Assembly (NCBI RefSeq): GCF_900111765.1
Contig: NZ_FOIB01000012.1
Coordinates: forward strand, 310,001 to 374,000
Source of the DNA: Myxococcus fulvus
GTDB lineage: Bacteria > Myxococcota > Myxococcia > Myxococcales > Myxococcaceae
Direction: 5' to 3'
Length of the DNA: 64,000 bases
The position numbers were made by a program, and so were the translations under genes. The notes under the pieces were generated by a model, which saw only the letters and a list, made by a program, of their open reading frames with translations, did no database searches and was not told the origin of the DNA. Below, in pieces: positions 7,923 to 16,503 of the stretch. The stretch's first letter is position 1. Every line of letters starts with the position of its first letter.

Positions 7923-10325
7923 CTACGGCAGCAGGTCGAAGTGCGTCTGCTTCATCCAGACCTTCTCCAGCTCGTTGATGGCGTCGGGGTACTTGCTCAG
8001 CACCTCGTCGGGGCGCACGTTCATCGTCGCGGCGAACCAGTTGCGGACCTGGTTCATGGCGCCGGCCGAGTCCGTCCATTCGGGCGGACTGAAGACGTCC
8101 TCGTCGATGGGATACCCGTCGTCGTCGAACTTCTTGGCGCCCGTCACCTTGGCCACGATGGCATCCCGGTTGATGTTGCCCGCGGGGTCCGCGATCTCCC
8201 GTCGGAAATAGGCGGGCCGGGAGGGGGTGGCCGCTTGGATGCGGACGACGGAGCCATCCACGTGGACCCAGTTGCCGGACCCCGCCGGAGCCAGCTCCGT
8301 GAAGTTCAATTGCTGCAGCCGCGTCTTGAGCTCCGCCACCGTCTTGCCGGGCATGGTGCCCAGCGCCTTGACCGCCTGGCCATGCGTCAGGGCGTACTGG
8401 CGCTTCAGCGCGGGGAGGCTGAGCATGCTCATCTCCTCCAGCTCCCGCAGTCCCTTCTTCTTGAGGAGCTGGGCGAGCTTGCTGACGTGCTCCTCGCCCA
8501 CGTTGACCATGATGCGTTTGACTTCCTTGCCGGTCAGCCCGCCCACGTGGGGGATGGCCTGGGGCCCCAGCGCCTGCACCATGTGCATGCGGGTGAAGTT
8601 GTCCGGCAGGTCGTTCCAGGCCCGGATGAGCGACTCGCACTCGTTGGCGATGGCCTTGCCCAGGGGCGCCACGGCATCGGCCACGCCGCGCCAGAACTTG
8701 CCGCTGCCGACGATGAGGCCCAGGCCGGAGAACATGCGCTCCCCGACCTCGAGCCGCCTGCCGCCGGGGATGCAGTGCTCCCAACCGGTGACCACCTCAC
8801 AGAGGTCGATGAAGTCGCCGACCGGCGTCAGCGCCAGGCCGAAGAACGCCACCTCCTTGATGATGACCTGGGCCTCCTCGCCGATGCCGAACAGCCGCGT
8901 GATGATGTTCGGGTCCTCGGCCAGCGCGCCGTTCTCCACCGACTGCCAGCCGCCGCGCAGACCGTCGAGCGTCTCCAGGATGGCGTCCTGCTGCGCGGTG
9001 GGCGAAGCGCCCTGCCAGAGGTTGAGGTTGGCCTGCAGCCCGTCCGCCTGGTTGCGCGTGTCCGCGCGTCCGCGCAGGTACTCGATGAGCGCCTTCGTCG
9101 ACGGACGCACCGGCGTGTCGAGGAACCAGCCCTCCTCGTCCATGTGCTGCCGCACCGTGTTCAACACCAGGGTGCGGGCGTTGATGAACGCGCCCACCTC
9201 CTCCTGGGACACCGCCGAGCCACGGGTCTGGATGGCCTTCTCGAAGATGTCCTGGTTCTGCCGCCAGGAGCGGGTGATGCTCATGAAGCCCGAGCGGTTG
9301 ACCACCGCGCCGTTCTGCCGCGTCGTCTCCAGCTGCTGGAGCACCTGCTGCGCGTAGGCGAGGTACGGGTCGTTGTCCGGGTCGAAGTCGTCGGGCACGT
9401 TGAGGTCCGGCAGCTCCACGTCCGGGATGTCCTCGGCGTCCTTGCCCGGCTGGTAGGTGCCGGAGTCGCCCAGGTCCGGGCCGCTCGGCGGCGGCGTGCC
9501 CGCGAGCCAGTCATCCAGCTCGCCCATCTGCCCGCGGAACTCCGTCATGATGCGCGTCAGCTCCGTGCGCAGCGCCTCCAGGTCCTTCTTCAAGTCGCGC
9601 AGCAGCTGCTGGAGCGCGCTCCTCACGCGCGGGTCGATGTCGCCGTAGCGCGAGAGGATGTCGTTGAGGTCCGCCTCGGTGATGGAGTCGAGCGGGCGCT
9701 TGGACAGCTCGTCGATCTCCGCCTTCAGCTCGGCGAGCCGGTCCAGCTCCGCCTGCGCGGCATTGAGGTCGCCGCCGAGGCTGAGCAGCTGCGCCTTGCG
9801 GTCCTGCAGCGTCTGCTCGAGCCGCTCCAGGTTCGCCGACAGCCCGGGGTTGATCTCCTTCAGGTCGAGCATCACCGAGGACTCGCCCTCGAAGTGGGTG
9901 CCCCGGCGCTTGACCATGAAGAGGGGACGGGCCGACAGGCCGCCCGTCTCCAGCGTGACGAAGTCATCCGCGATGACACACGTCTGCGTGGAGCCGGTGA
10001 CGGCGGCGCCGAAGTAGAAGTGGTTCGCGCCCCAGCGCAGCAGCGTGGCGTTGAAGCCCGCCGTGAAGATGTTGGAGTCGTCGCCGTTGCCGTAGAGCAC
10101 GTAGCGGTTCGGCGCGGTGTACGTGGGCAGGGGGACGGCGTTGACGGAGAAGTTCGCCTGGCCCTCCTGCGCCAGCCCGGTCGTGACCTGGCAGCTGCCC
10201 TGGCTGCGGAAGGACGTGGACTTCCAGGCGATGGCGTAGTTGCGGTAGGTGGCGTCCGCGTGGTCGGGCGCCAGGGCCGCGCCCGCGAGGAGCAGGGTCA
10301 GGGCCCGTGACAGGAATGGTCTCAT
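7923..10325 (-). CDS. Large exported coiled-coil protein with pre-toxin-like region
   Basis: The product has 800 residues from the ATG at 10325; TGAGGA upstream overlaps the stop of the preceding gene, so translation is probably coupled. A Sec signal peptide covers about residues 1-25. An N-terminal beta-rich domain (about 26-145) contains Cys pairs. A long helical, coiled-coil region (about 165-290) follows, then an acidic Pro/Asp linker (about 295-345) and a helical domain. The segment ALTPVGDFIDLCEVVTG...GGRRLEVGERMFSGLG resembles the pre-toxin (TG) module that precedes toxin tips in polymorphic toxins. Near the C-terminus, GSGNWVHVDGSVVRI is also reminiscent of toxin C-terminal domains. 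No catalytic triad is evident and no obvious immunity gene follows. The toxin reading is inference; an exported structural protein is the alternative. Confidence 0.7.
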   Translation of the reverse strand: MRPFLSRALTLLLAGAALAPDHADATYRNYAIAWKSTSFRSQGSCQVTTGLAQEGQANFSVNAVPLPTYTAPNRYVLYGNGDDSNIFTAGFNATLLRWGANHFYFGAAVTGSTQTCVIADDFVTLETGGLSARPLFMVKRRGTHFEGESSVMLDLKEINPGLSANLERLEQTLQDRKAQLLSLGGDLNAAQAELDRLAELKAEIDELSKRPLDSITEADLNDILSRYGDIDPRVRSALQQLLRDLKKDLEALRTELTRIMTEFRGQMGELDDWLAGTPPPSGPDLGDSGTYQPGKDAEDIPDVELPDLNVPDDFDPDNDPYLAYAQQVLQQLETTRQNGAVVNRSGFMSITRSWRQNQDIFEKAIQTRGSAVSQEEVGAFINARTLVLNTVRQHMDEEGWFLDTPVRPSTKALIEYLRGRADTRNQADGLQANLNLWQGASPTAQQDAILETLDGLRGGWQSVENGALAEDPNIITRLFGIGEEAQVIIKEVAFFGLALTPVGDFIDLCEVVTGWEHCIPGGRRLEVGERMFSGLGLIVGSGKFWRGVADAVAPLGKAIANECESLIRAWNDLPDNFTRMHMVQALGPQAIPHVGGLTGKEVKRIMVNVGEEHVSKLAQLLKKKGLRELEEMSMLSLPALKRQYALTHGQAVKALGTMPGKTVAELKTRLQQLNFTELAPAGSGNWVHVDGSVVRIQAATPSRPAYFRREIADPAGNINRDAIVAKVTGAKKFDDDGYPIDEDVFSPPEWTDSAGAMNQVRNWFAATMNVRPDEVLSKYPDAINELEKVWMKQTHFDLLP

Positions 10326-10336
10326 GGGTGGGGTCC

Positions 10337-11875
10337 TCACAGGTCCGAGGCGCGCAGCGCGACGTCGTGCGAGAGCACGGCCTGGCGCAGGTTGCCGTTG
10401 TTGAGATGGGTCTCCACGTCCACCAGGAGCGCCTCGTTGACGCCGGCGCGACGCATCTGGGTGACGTTGAGCCGCACCATGTTGGGCAGCGTCGTGTTGA
10501 GGTAGTTGCGCGCGCTGGTGAACTGGCGCCTGAGCGCGATGCAGCCCGACTCCATCCAGCCCGTGGCGTTGGGGCCCACGTGCAGGCACAGGGGCTCCAG
10601 CTGGAGGATGCTCTCGAAGTCCACGTGCTTGGTGGCGAGGAAGAACAGGTTGAGCGTCTGGCTGCGGGGCGGCAGCTGCCACAGCGCGGTGGTGCGCGCG
10701 TTGGCGCTGGCGAGGAACTCCTGGGAGGCCTTCAGCGTGGCCGCGTTGGCCATCGTCTGGCGCGTGGCCAGGTCCGCCTGGGCCGCCACGAGCGCCGTCT
10801 GGCGCTGGGTGAGGCCCTGCAAGAGCTTCTTCACCACCTCCGCGACGCGGGCATAGCGCGCGTCCGAGTAGCCGGCGATGTTGTTGAGGATGACGCCGGA
10901 GCGCTCCGTGAGGTTCACCTGGGGGATGGCGTGCCGGGTGGTGAAGTCCGCGTAGTGCGCGAGCCTCGCCTGGTGCAGCGTCTGGAGCTGCGACAGCGCG
11001 TTGCCCAGCCGGCGCGACTCCATCCAGAGCGCCTGGGGCCGCTGGCTCTCGGTGCGGGCGAGCGTCACCAGCTCCAGCTGCAGGGGGCCCATCTGGGCGA
11101 TGGTCGAGGTGGAGGCGCGCTGGGCGATGTCCTCGAGCTGCGCGAAGACGGCGGCTTCCGTGCCGCGGTAGGTGACGAAGTCCTCGTAGACGTCGGTGAT
11201 GGCGGGCGCCAGCGCCTGCACGGCGGATTGATAGGCGTTGAAGGTGGCCTCGTAGGCGGAGAGCAGCTCGCGCTGCTCGGCCAGGTCCGCCTTGGCGGTG
11301 CCCTGCTCGGCGGCCGCGCGCGCCTTGAGCTTCTCACCCAGCTGTCCCCGGCGCTCGGTGATGCGCGTGCGCCGCCGCTTGAGCTCCTCCTCGGACGGGC
11401 CGGTCATCTCCGAGGCGAGGTCCGCCATCTTCGACAGGCTCTCCTCGTAGATGGTCATGGAGGCGCCCATCGACAGCCGGAAGTAGGACTGCACGCTCTC
11501 CACGTCGGAGATCCACTGGAGCGGCGCGGCGGGGTTGCCCTTCGGGACGAAGACGTAGGGCGACTTGTTGAGGCACTGCTGCCGCAGCTCGGCGTTCTGC
11601 TCCTGGTTGCACATGCCCTCCTGCAGGGGGCGGAAGTCGGCCAGGAGCGTGTCGATGCTGGTCGGCAGGGGTTTGCACAGCTTGCGGTCCCTGCCCCAGA
11701 AGAACATCTGGACGCAGACGTCGCTGTTCGACAGGGATTGCTCCTGGGCGGTGGGAGTGGAGGGGGCCTGGGACTCGGCGGCGGGCGGGGCGCTCGCGTC
11801 GGTGCCGCAGCCGGCGGCCCCCAGGCAAAGCAGTAGCGTTCCGAGGACGCGAGTCCTCGCGGGTCTTCTCGACAT
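10337..11875 (-). CDS. Exported lipoprotein with long coiled coil
   Basis: The product has 512 residues. The ATG at 11875 is preceded by CGGAG. The lipobox LLLCLGAAGC gives Cys23. A short low-complexity Ala/Pro/Ser tether precedes a domain with several cysteines (CVQMFFWGRDRKLCKPL). Most of the rest is alpha-helical and coiled-coil, with repeated heptad-like Leu/Ala/Glu/Gln patterns (about residues 150-400). I recognise no enzyme family. It is the third gene of a four-gene operon of exported proteins, 29 bases after the upstream gene and 11 bases before the next. Its likely role is a membrane-anchored scaffold or tether for the other products. Confidence 0.7.
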   Translation of the reverse strand: MSRRPARTRVLGTLLLCLGAAGCGTDASAPPAAESQAPSTPTAQEQSLSNSDVCVQMFFWGRDRKLCKPLPTSIDTLLADFRPLQEGMCNQEQNAELRQQCLNKSPYVFVPKGNPAAPLQWISDVESVQSYFRLSMGASMTIYEESLSKMADLASEMTGPSEEELKRRRTRITERRGQLGEKLKARAAAEQGTAKADLAEQRELLSAYEATFNAYQSAVQALAPAITDVYEDFVTYRGTEAAVFAQLEDIAQRASTSTIAQMGPLQLELVTLARTESQRPQALWMESRRLGNALSQLQTLHQARLAHYADFTTRHAIPQVNLTERSGVILNNIAGYSDARYARVAEVVKKLLQGLTQRQTALVAAQADLATRQTMANAATLKASQEFLASANARTTALWQLPPRSQTLNLFFLATKHVDFESILQLEPLCLHVGPNATGWMESGCIALRRQFTSARNYLNTTLPNMVRLNVTQMRRAGVNEALLVDVETHLNNGNLRQAVLSHDVALRASDL

Positions 11876-11904
11876 GGTGTGACTCCGATGTTCGGGAAAG
11901 GGGG

Positions 11905-12699
11905 TTACAGGCAGGCGCCGCCGTTGGCGAAGTCCGGGTAGCACTGGGCGCCGAACATCCGGACCTTCCACAGCAGGTAGCGCATCTCGTGGTCCGCGCG
12001 GCCCTTGCCGCTCACCACGAAGCGCACCTCCTGGTTCGGGTACACGACGGCCTGCAGCTCATGCATCTGGCGCAGGTTGGTGATGGCGACGTGGCTGGTC
12101 GCCTTGTTCACCCAGGCGCCGTTCTCCTGGACCTGCAGGGCGAGCGTGATTTCGCTGGTGGCGGTACCGGGCAGCGGCCACTGGTTGGGGACGAGGAGCT
12201 CCACCGAGCCGCGCACGAGACCCGGGAGGTTCTGCGGGTGGCTGTAGTAGCCCATCGTCTGCGCCATGGGCACGAAGCCGTCCGTGGCGGGCAACTGCGT
12301 CATCAGCCGGCTGTAATAGAAGATCTCCTCCTGGTACCAGCTGTCCCGGCTCGCGTGGAACACGGTGTTGCCGCCGAGCCAGTCCATGGTGGCCTTGCCC
12401 GCGCCGTTGCACGGCCAGATGTGTCCACCTGCCTCGACGTAGACGTAGCACCAGCCCGCGGGCAGCATCGACGGCCTGAACAGCGGCAGGTCGATTTCAT
12501 AGCCGTGCACGACGATGGGCGGCGGCGGGTCCTCCTCGCCGCCTCCGCCGCCACCGCCCGGGCACGTCTCGCAGCGCGCCTGCTGCTCGGTGGTGTCGAG
12601 CGACGCGCCCGTGTCGGAGACGTCGGTGGAGGAGGGGGCGCCGCACGCGGTGGCGCCGAGGAACAGCAGGGTGCACAGGCCCTGGATGAGCGTCTTCAT
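11905..12699 (-). CDS. Cys-rich exported lipoprotein, unknown function
   Basis: The product has 264 residues. The signal peptide ends LLFLGATAC (Cys19). A tether with CETCPGGGGGGGEEDPPPP leads into a compact domain rich in aromatic residues (WCYVYVEAGGHIWPC, WYQEEIFYYS) with a C-terminal Cys pair. The family is not recognised. The poly-Gly/poly-Pro tether, about residues 45-60, suggests the domain sits away from the membrane. Second gene of the operon, 27 bases after the first. Confidence 0.65.
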   Translation of the reverse strand: MKTLIQGLCTLLFLGATACGAPSSTDVSDTGASLDTTEQQARCETCPGGGGGGGEEDPPPPIVVHGYEIDLPLFRPSMLPAGWCYVYVEAGGHIWPCNGAGKATMDWLGGNTVFHASRDSWYQEEIFYYSRLMTQLPATDGFVPMAQTMGYYSHPQNLPGLVRGSVELLVPNQWPLPGTATSEITLALQVQENGAWVNKATSHVAITNLRQMHELQAVVYPNQEVRFVVSGKGRADHEMRYLLWKVRMFGAQCYPDFANGGACL

Positions 12700-12726
12700 G
12701 AGAGTGATGTCCTGGGAAAAGAGGGG

Positions 12727-13692
12727 TCAGGGGTTGAGCCAGGGGGCGAGCTGCGCGGTGGCCAGGTCGACCTGGGCCTGGGCGGCGGCGGCCTCCTGGG
12801 CGGCGACCAGGTACTGCGCCTGGTACTGCTCCTTGGCGCCGGCCTCGGAGAGCTGGGAGAGCTTCTGGATGACGGGCAGCGCCGCGGGGCCGATGAGCTC
12901 CTCGAGCGTCTTGGGCGAGCCATCCGGGTGGTGGTACTTCGTGGGGTCTCCCAGCGAGCCGAGCACGAAGTAGAAGTTGGTGAGGGTGATGCTCTCCTCG
13001 GCGGTGAGCACGCCGCCGCAGCCCATGGCCGCCTGGAAGATGACGGGGCCGGCCTCCAGCGCCTGGACGTGCAGCGCGTGCGCCGTCTCGTTGTTGAGGT
13101 CCACGAGGAAGCTGTTGGACAGCGTCTTCATGTAGTCGAAGGCGGCGCTGTACTCGACCAGGCTGGCCAGGTGCTCGCGCTGCGCGATTTTCGTGGCGAG
13201 CGTGCCCTGCAGGCCCTGGAGGATGGTCTGCGCCTGGGCGGCGGAGTCCACGTCCACCTCGTTCCAGGTGATGTTGAGCGACACGCGGCACGTCTCGTTG
13301 AACGCGGCCGCGTTCGTCCAGGGCGAGGAGTCCTTCAGCTCCAGCGAGGCGATGAGCTCGCGGTCCAAATCGCGCAGGACGAGCTCCGGGGTGCCCAGGA
13401 AGGTGTAGCGGGTGCCGGGGTTGCCGGGCGGCGTGAGCGTCACCTCCAGCGGGTACTGGGTGGAGCAGTTGCCGGTGAGCACGCGCCGCACGGTGGTGCG
13501 CAGCGGCACCGCGCTGGTGAACGGCGTGGCGTTCAGCGTCTGCGTGGGAATGGCGCAGCGGGTGAGCCGGCCGCCGCTGAGCGTGCAGCGCGACGGTGAG
13601 ATGAGGTCCACGACGGACGTCTCCGCGAGCGCGGGCGCGCTCCAGACGAACGTGGACAGGACTCCGACGGAGAGAGCAGTGGTGAGTTTCAT
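12727..13692 (-). CDS. Exported protein, first gene of the exported-protein operon
   Basis: The product has 321 residues with a Sec signal peptide (cleavage likely after SAPALA, about residue 23) and no lipobox. An N-terminal half of predicted beta structure contains three to four cysteines (SRCTLSGGRLTRC, TGNCSTQYP). The C-terminal half is mainly helical, ending in an Ala/Gln-rich helix (YLVAAQEAAAAQAQVDLATAQLA region). I recognise no family. The mixed beta-head plus helical-tail layout echoes the 800-residue last gene of the operon, so the two may be assembly partners. The ATG at 13692 lacks a strong ribosome site. Confidence 0.65.
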   Translation of the reverse strand: MKLTTALSVGVLSTFVWSAPALAETSVVDLISPSRCTLSGGRLTRCAIPTQTLNATPFTSAVPLRTTVRRVLTGNCSTQYPLEVTLTPPGNPGTRYTFLGTPELVLRDLDRELIASLELKDSSPWTNAAAFNETCRVSLNITWNEVDVDSAAQAQTILQGLQGTLATKIAQREHLASLVEYSAAFDYMKTLSNSFLVDLNNETAHALHVQALEAGPVIFQAAMGCGGVLTAEESITLTNFYFVLGSLGDPTKYHHPDGSPKTLEELIGPAALPVIQKLSQLSEAGAKEQYQAQYLVAAQEAAAAQAQVDLATAQLAPWLNP

Positions 13693-13715
13693 GGCTGTCT
13701 TTGCGCGCGCTCCCG

Positions 13716-13732
13716 CTGACCGGACGGGTCAG
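13716..13732. promoter_or_regulatory. Inverted repeat upstream of the exported-protein operon
   Basis: CTGACC (13716-13721) and GGTCAG (13727-13732) are perfect inverted arms, 23 to 40 bases upstream of the first operon gene and within the 281-base gap to the divergent gene at 13974. The position fits an operator. No -35/-10 pair could be assigned. Confidence 0.3.
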
Positions 13733-13973
13733 GAAAAAGCCGCGTGGAATGGCCCCCGCCGCTATACGCGCCGATGCGGCCGGGTTGGTCGTGGAGGGGG
13801 TCGCCGGGAGAGTTCCGGGCGGTGGACAGTCGGGGTGGTGGGTGGCGCACACCGGGCCAGGTCCGTGGGGTGGTGTGAGCGTCCGTCAGCGTCGCTTGCG
13901 CGCGGGGCCGGATGGGCTTGCCGGGGCGGGCTTCCTATCTGGGGGGAGCAACGCGAAGTCGGGAGTGGTGGCC

Positions 13974-14597
13974 ATGCGCAGAAGTCTGTTGGCGGCGGTG
14001 ATGGTGCTTCTCTCCGCGCTCGCCCTCACGTCGACCTTCGATGTGTCGGCGGGGAGCGAGGAGGAGGAGCGGGGGGCGTCCCGGGAGCCGGTGGCCGCCG
14101 TCGCCGAGCCGAGCGCGAAGAGCGAGCTGGGGTCCGTGGTCGTCACGTGCCCGGTGGGGGTGAGCCAGGCGTCGTACCTGCCGGGGCTGTCGGAGGGGGC
14201 CAAGGACGTGACGGTGGCGGGCGCCACCACGTTGAGCAACTGCGTGACGATTCCGGCGTCGGGGGTGAAGTCCGCGAGCCTGCCGCTCGAGTCGAGCCTG
14301 CTGGCGGGCTACTCGTGCGCGGACCTGCTGACGCCCCGCACGGTGCGGCAGGTGGTGCGGTGGAACACGGGGGAGACGTCCACGTTGGTGTTCAGTCAGT
14401 CGCGGGAGCTGGCGCAGGGGCCGCTGACGGTCTTCACGCTGACGGGCACGGTGGAGGCGGGGGCCTTCATGGAGTCGATGGCCATCCTGACGGTGACGTA
14501 CCTGAACGCGGACATCGAGAAGGGCTGTGACTCGCCGGGCGGGCTCATCTGGTTGAGCGGGCCGGCGACGCTCGAGCTCATCCGCACCGTGACTTGA
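13974..14597 (+). CDS. Small exported protein, paralogue of the next gene
   Basis: The product has 207 residues from the ATG at 13974, with GGGAG upstream. A Sec-type signal peptide (MRRSLLAAVMVLLSALALTS) lacks a lipobox Cys. The mature domain is shared with the next gene: CPVGVSQASYLPGL, a central SCADL, RQVVRWNTGETSTLV, and LNADIEKGCDSPGGL. Four to five cysteines are conserved between the two. The family is not recognised. The pair reads away from the exported-protein operon and could share its control region. Confidence 0.7.
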   Translation: MRRSLLAAVMVLLSALALTSTFDVSAGSEEEERGASREPVAAVAEPSAKSELGSVVVTCPVGVSQASYLPGLSEGAKDVTVAGATTLSNCVTIPASGVKSASLPLESSLLAGYSCADLLTPRTVRQVVRWNTGETSTLVFSQSRELAQGPLTVFTLTGTVEAGAFMESMAILTVTYLNADIEKGCDSPGGLIWLSGPATLELIRTVT

Positions 14598-14612
14598 ACC
14601 AGGGGGATGCAC

Positions 14613-15206
14613 ATGCGTGGGACGTCGGCGTGCGCGGTGTTGCTGCTCGGGGTGTTGGCCTGTGGGGGTGAGGGGCGTCAGGCGGCGGGGCCGCTGATGG
14701 AGGGCACGGGGGGGAGCGGGATGACGCTCGAGCGTCCGTTGGAGAAGGTGCTCATCACCTGTCCGCTCGGGCTGGGCGAGGCGAAGTACGGCACGGGGCT
14801 CAAGGGGGAGCCGGGGGACAGCGAGGTGTCGTTCCTGGCGAGCGTGAGCGGGTGCGTGACGGTGCTGGGCTCGGCGGTGACGTCGGCGACGCTGGGCTCG
14901 GAGACGCCGAGCCTGGTGCGGGGGCTGTCGTGCGCGGACCTGTCGCGCGCGGGGGCGGGCCGGCAGGTGGTGACGTGGAACACGGCGGAGAAGTCCACGG
15001 TGTTGATGGGGCAGTCCCACGTGTCCGTGCAGGAAGCGACGACGCTGGTGACGCAGACGGGGAAGGTGCTGTCGGGCAAGTTCCAGGGCGCCACCGCGGT
15101 GCGGACCACCACGTACCTGACGGCGGACGTGGAGAAGGGGTGCCGCTCCCAGGAAGGCTTGAAGTACCTGAAGGGGCCGGTGACGTTCAGCGTGACGTAT
15201 CCCTGA
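14613..15206 (+). CDS. Small exported lipoprotein, paralogue of the previous gene
   Basis: The product has 197 residues. The ATG at 14613 is chosen because AGGGGG (14601-14606) is six bases upstream; the ATG at 14607 would sit directly on that ribosome site. The signal peptide ends LLLGVLAC (Cys17), so unlike its neighbour this copy is a predicted lipoprotein. Shared motifs with the neighbour are CPLGLGEAKYGTGL, SCADL, RQVVTWNTAEKSTVL, and LTADVEKGCRSQEGL. This is a tandem duplication with divergence in targeting: one copy is predicted free, the other membrane-anchored. Function unknown. Confidence 0.7.
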   Translation: MRGTSACAVLLLGVLACGGEGRQAAGPLMEGTGGSGMTLERPLEKVLITCPLGLGEAKYGTGLKGEPGDSEVSFLASVSGCVTVLGSAVTSATLGSETPSLVRGLSCADLSRAGAGRQVVTWNTAEKSTVLMGQSHVSVQEATTLVTQTGKVLSGKFQGATAVRTTTYLTADVEKGCRSQEGLKYLKGPVTFSVTYP

Positions 15207-15229
15207 ACCGGTCGCTATCGTCCGGCGCG

Positions 15230-16315
15230 ATGACGACCGCCACGCGCCCCAAGGATGTCTCCGCCAACGCAACGTTCGATGCAGACGCCAGGCTCTGGCG
15301 GGAGGGAGAACCCGGCGCTGACCGCGAGCGCCTGTGGATTCATCCCTCGGGCCTGTTGTTGCTGGATGCGCGGCGCAAGAACGGGAAGCTCGATGGGGAG
15401 GTGAAGTGGTCGCTCGGCATCCACGAGATGTCCGAGCATGCGCCGCGCGTGGCGATGCAGAAGGCGCTCGGGCTGCCGTCGGGGCCGCACGCCACGATGC
15501 TCGCGACGTTCGAGGAGGGGGTGTTGGTGGAGGCGCGCTTCCGTCCTGGCTTCGACTTCGAGGACACGCTGCGCGTCCCGCTGCGTGACGGGGTCATCGA
15601 CGGCGAGGTCGAGTGGGTCGTCGGTCCGGTGGACGGCGCGCTGTTCGAACTGGGTGACCTCAAGCTGTTGCACAAGGTGTTCAAGGTCCCGAAGCCGTGG
15701 CCGCATCGGCTGAAGGCGGTGTTCGCCAAGGGCAAGCTGAAGAGCACGGAGTTCTTCGACAAGAAGGGCAACGTCCTGGACGTGAGCAAGCCGGTGGTCC
15801 TCACCGAGTGGGGTGAGGCCACGGAGGCGGGCGCGCTGGACGGCTACGTCGAGCGCGGAGACTTCGCGGCGGACGCGGCGCGCTTCTTCCCGAAGGCGGC
15901 GCGGGTTTCGAATCCGGGCAGCAAGAAGGTCCGCGGCGCGGGTCCGGGGCGGGTGCTGGATGACGTGGTGAAGGGTGGGGGCGTGCCGGTGATGACGGTG
16001 GCCTTCGACTTCAGCAGCTACGGCTTCGACGCCAAGAAGGAGGAGCTGTACGGCGCGGCCGAGGACAGGTACGTCGGCATCGCGAGTGATGGCTCGGGTG
16101 AGATGTTCCTGCTCGACACCGACACGGGGAAGGTTGTCCGCTACGCGCACGAGGAGGGCACGGTGTCGCCGGCCTTCGACTCGCTCGATGAGCTCACGTT
16201 CGCGCTGCTGCGAATCGAGGCCGCGGCGAAGAAGCTGATTCCCAAGCCGAAGCTCGCCGCGCTGTTCAAGAAGCTGGGCCTGAAGACGGCCGAGACGCTC
16301 CTGAAGGAGTACTGA
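15230..16315 (+). CDS. Cytoplasmic protein with internal repeats and SUKH-like C-terminus
   Basis: The product has 361 residues from the ATG at 15230, 23 bases after the previous stop. No signal peptide. The first 200 or so residues contain repeated short strands (GKLDGEVKW, GVIDGEVEW, ALDGYVE) in a manner like MORN or YwqK-type repeats. The C-terminal 110 residues include GIASDGSGEMFLLDTDTGKVVRYAHEEG followed by a Ser/Phe-Asp helix. That pattern is typical of SMI1/KNR4 (SUKH) proteins, many of which are immunity proteins against polymorphic toxins. The assignment is tentative. It is not next to the toxin-like gene, but lies 1.5 kb beyond the operon that carries it. Confidence 0.65.
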   Translation: MTTATRPKDVSANATFDADARLWREGEPGADRERLWIHPSGLLLLDARRKNGKLDGEVKWSLGIHEMSEHAPRVAMQKALGLPSGPHATMLATFEEGVLVEARFRPGFDFEDTLRVPLRDGVIDGEVEWVVGPVDGALFELGDLKLLHKVFKVPKPWPHRLKAVFAKGKLKSTEFFDKKGNVLDVSKPVVLTEWGEATEAGALDGYVERGDFAADAARFFPKAARVSNPGSKKVRGAGPGRVLDDVVKGGGVPVMTVAFDFSSYGFDAKKEELYGAAEDRYVGIASDGSGEMFLLDTDTGKVVRYAHEEGTVSPAFDSLDELTFALLRIEAAAKKLIPKPKLAALFKKLGLKTAETLLKEY

Positions 16316-16381
16316 GCACGGGGGCGGGACGCCCGGCCTCATCCCGAGGGCTGGGTGTCTCGCGGGCCGCGCGCGCCGGGC

Positions 16382-16503
16382 GGAGCGACGCGCCCGGCCC
16401 CATGGAGACGGGCTCGAACGCTTCGTGGGTCACCGCGCCGGAGGGTGGAGCGACGCGCCCGGCCCCATGGAGACGGGCGCGAGCGCTTCGTGGGTCACCG
16501 CGC
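16382..16503. repeat. 57-bp direct repeat, period 65, overlapping the regA stop
   Basis: Copies at 16382-16438 and 16447-16503 differ at two positions. The second copy covers the last codons and stop of regA (minus strand), so the end of that gene appears duplicated just downstream. The copies lie in the 179-base gap between convergent genes. Confidence 0.85.

Noticed and set aside
7797..10310. Long open frame on the plus strand opposite the 800-residue gene
   Set aside because: Antisense to a convincing exported-protein gene. Its translation is His/Val/Arg-rich and low in complexity, as expected from the complement of high-GC coding DNA. Similar long antisense frames occur at 1155-3239, 10307-11836, 32535-34193, 51072-53570, 53667-56351 and 58081-59754.
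16382..16503. Insertion-sequence remnant or attachment site
   Set aside because: The direct repeat has no inverted ends, transposase fragment or integrase gene nearby, and one copy is the end of regA itself. A local duplication is simpler.
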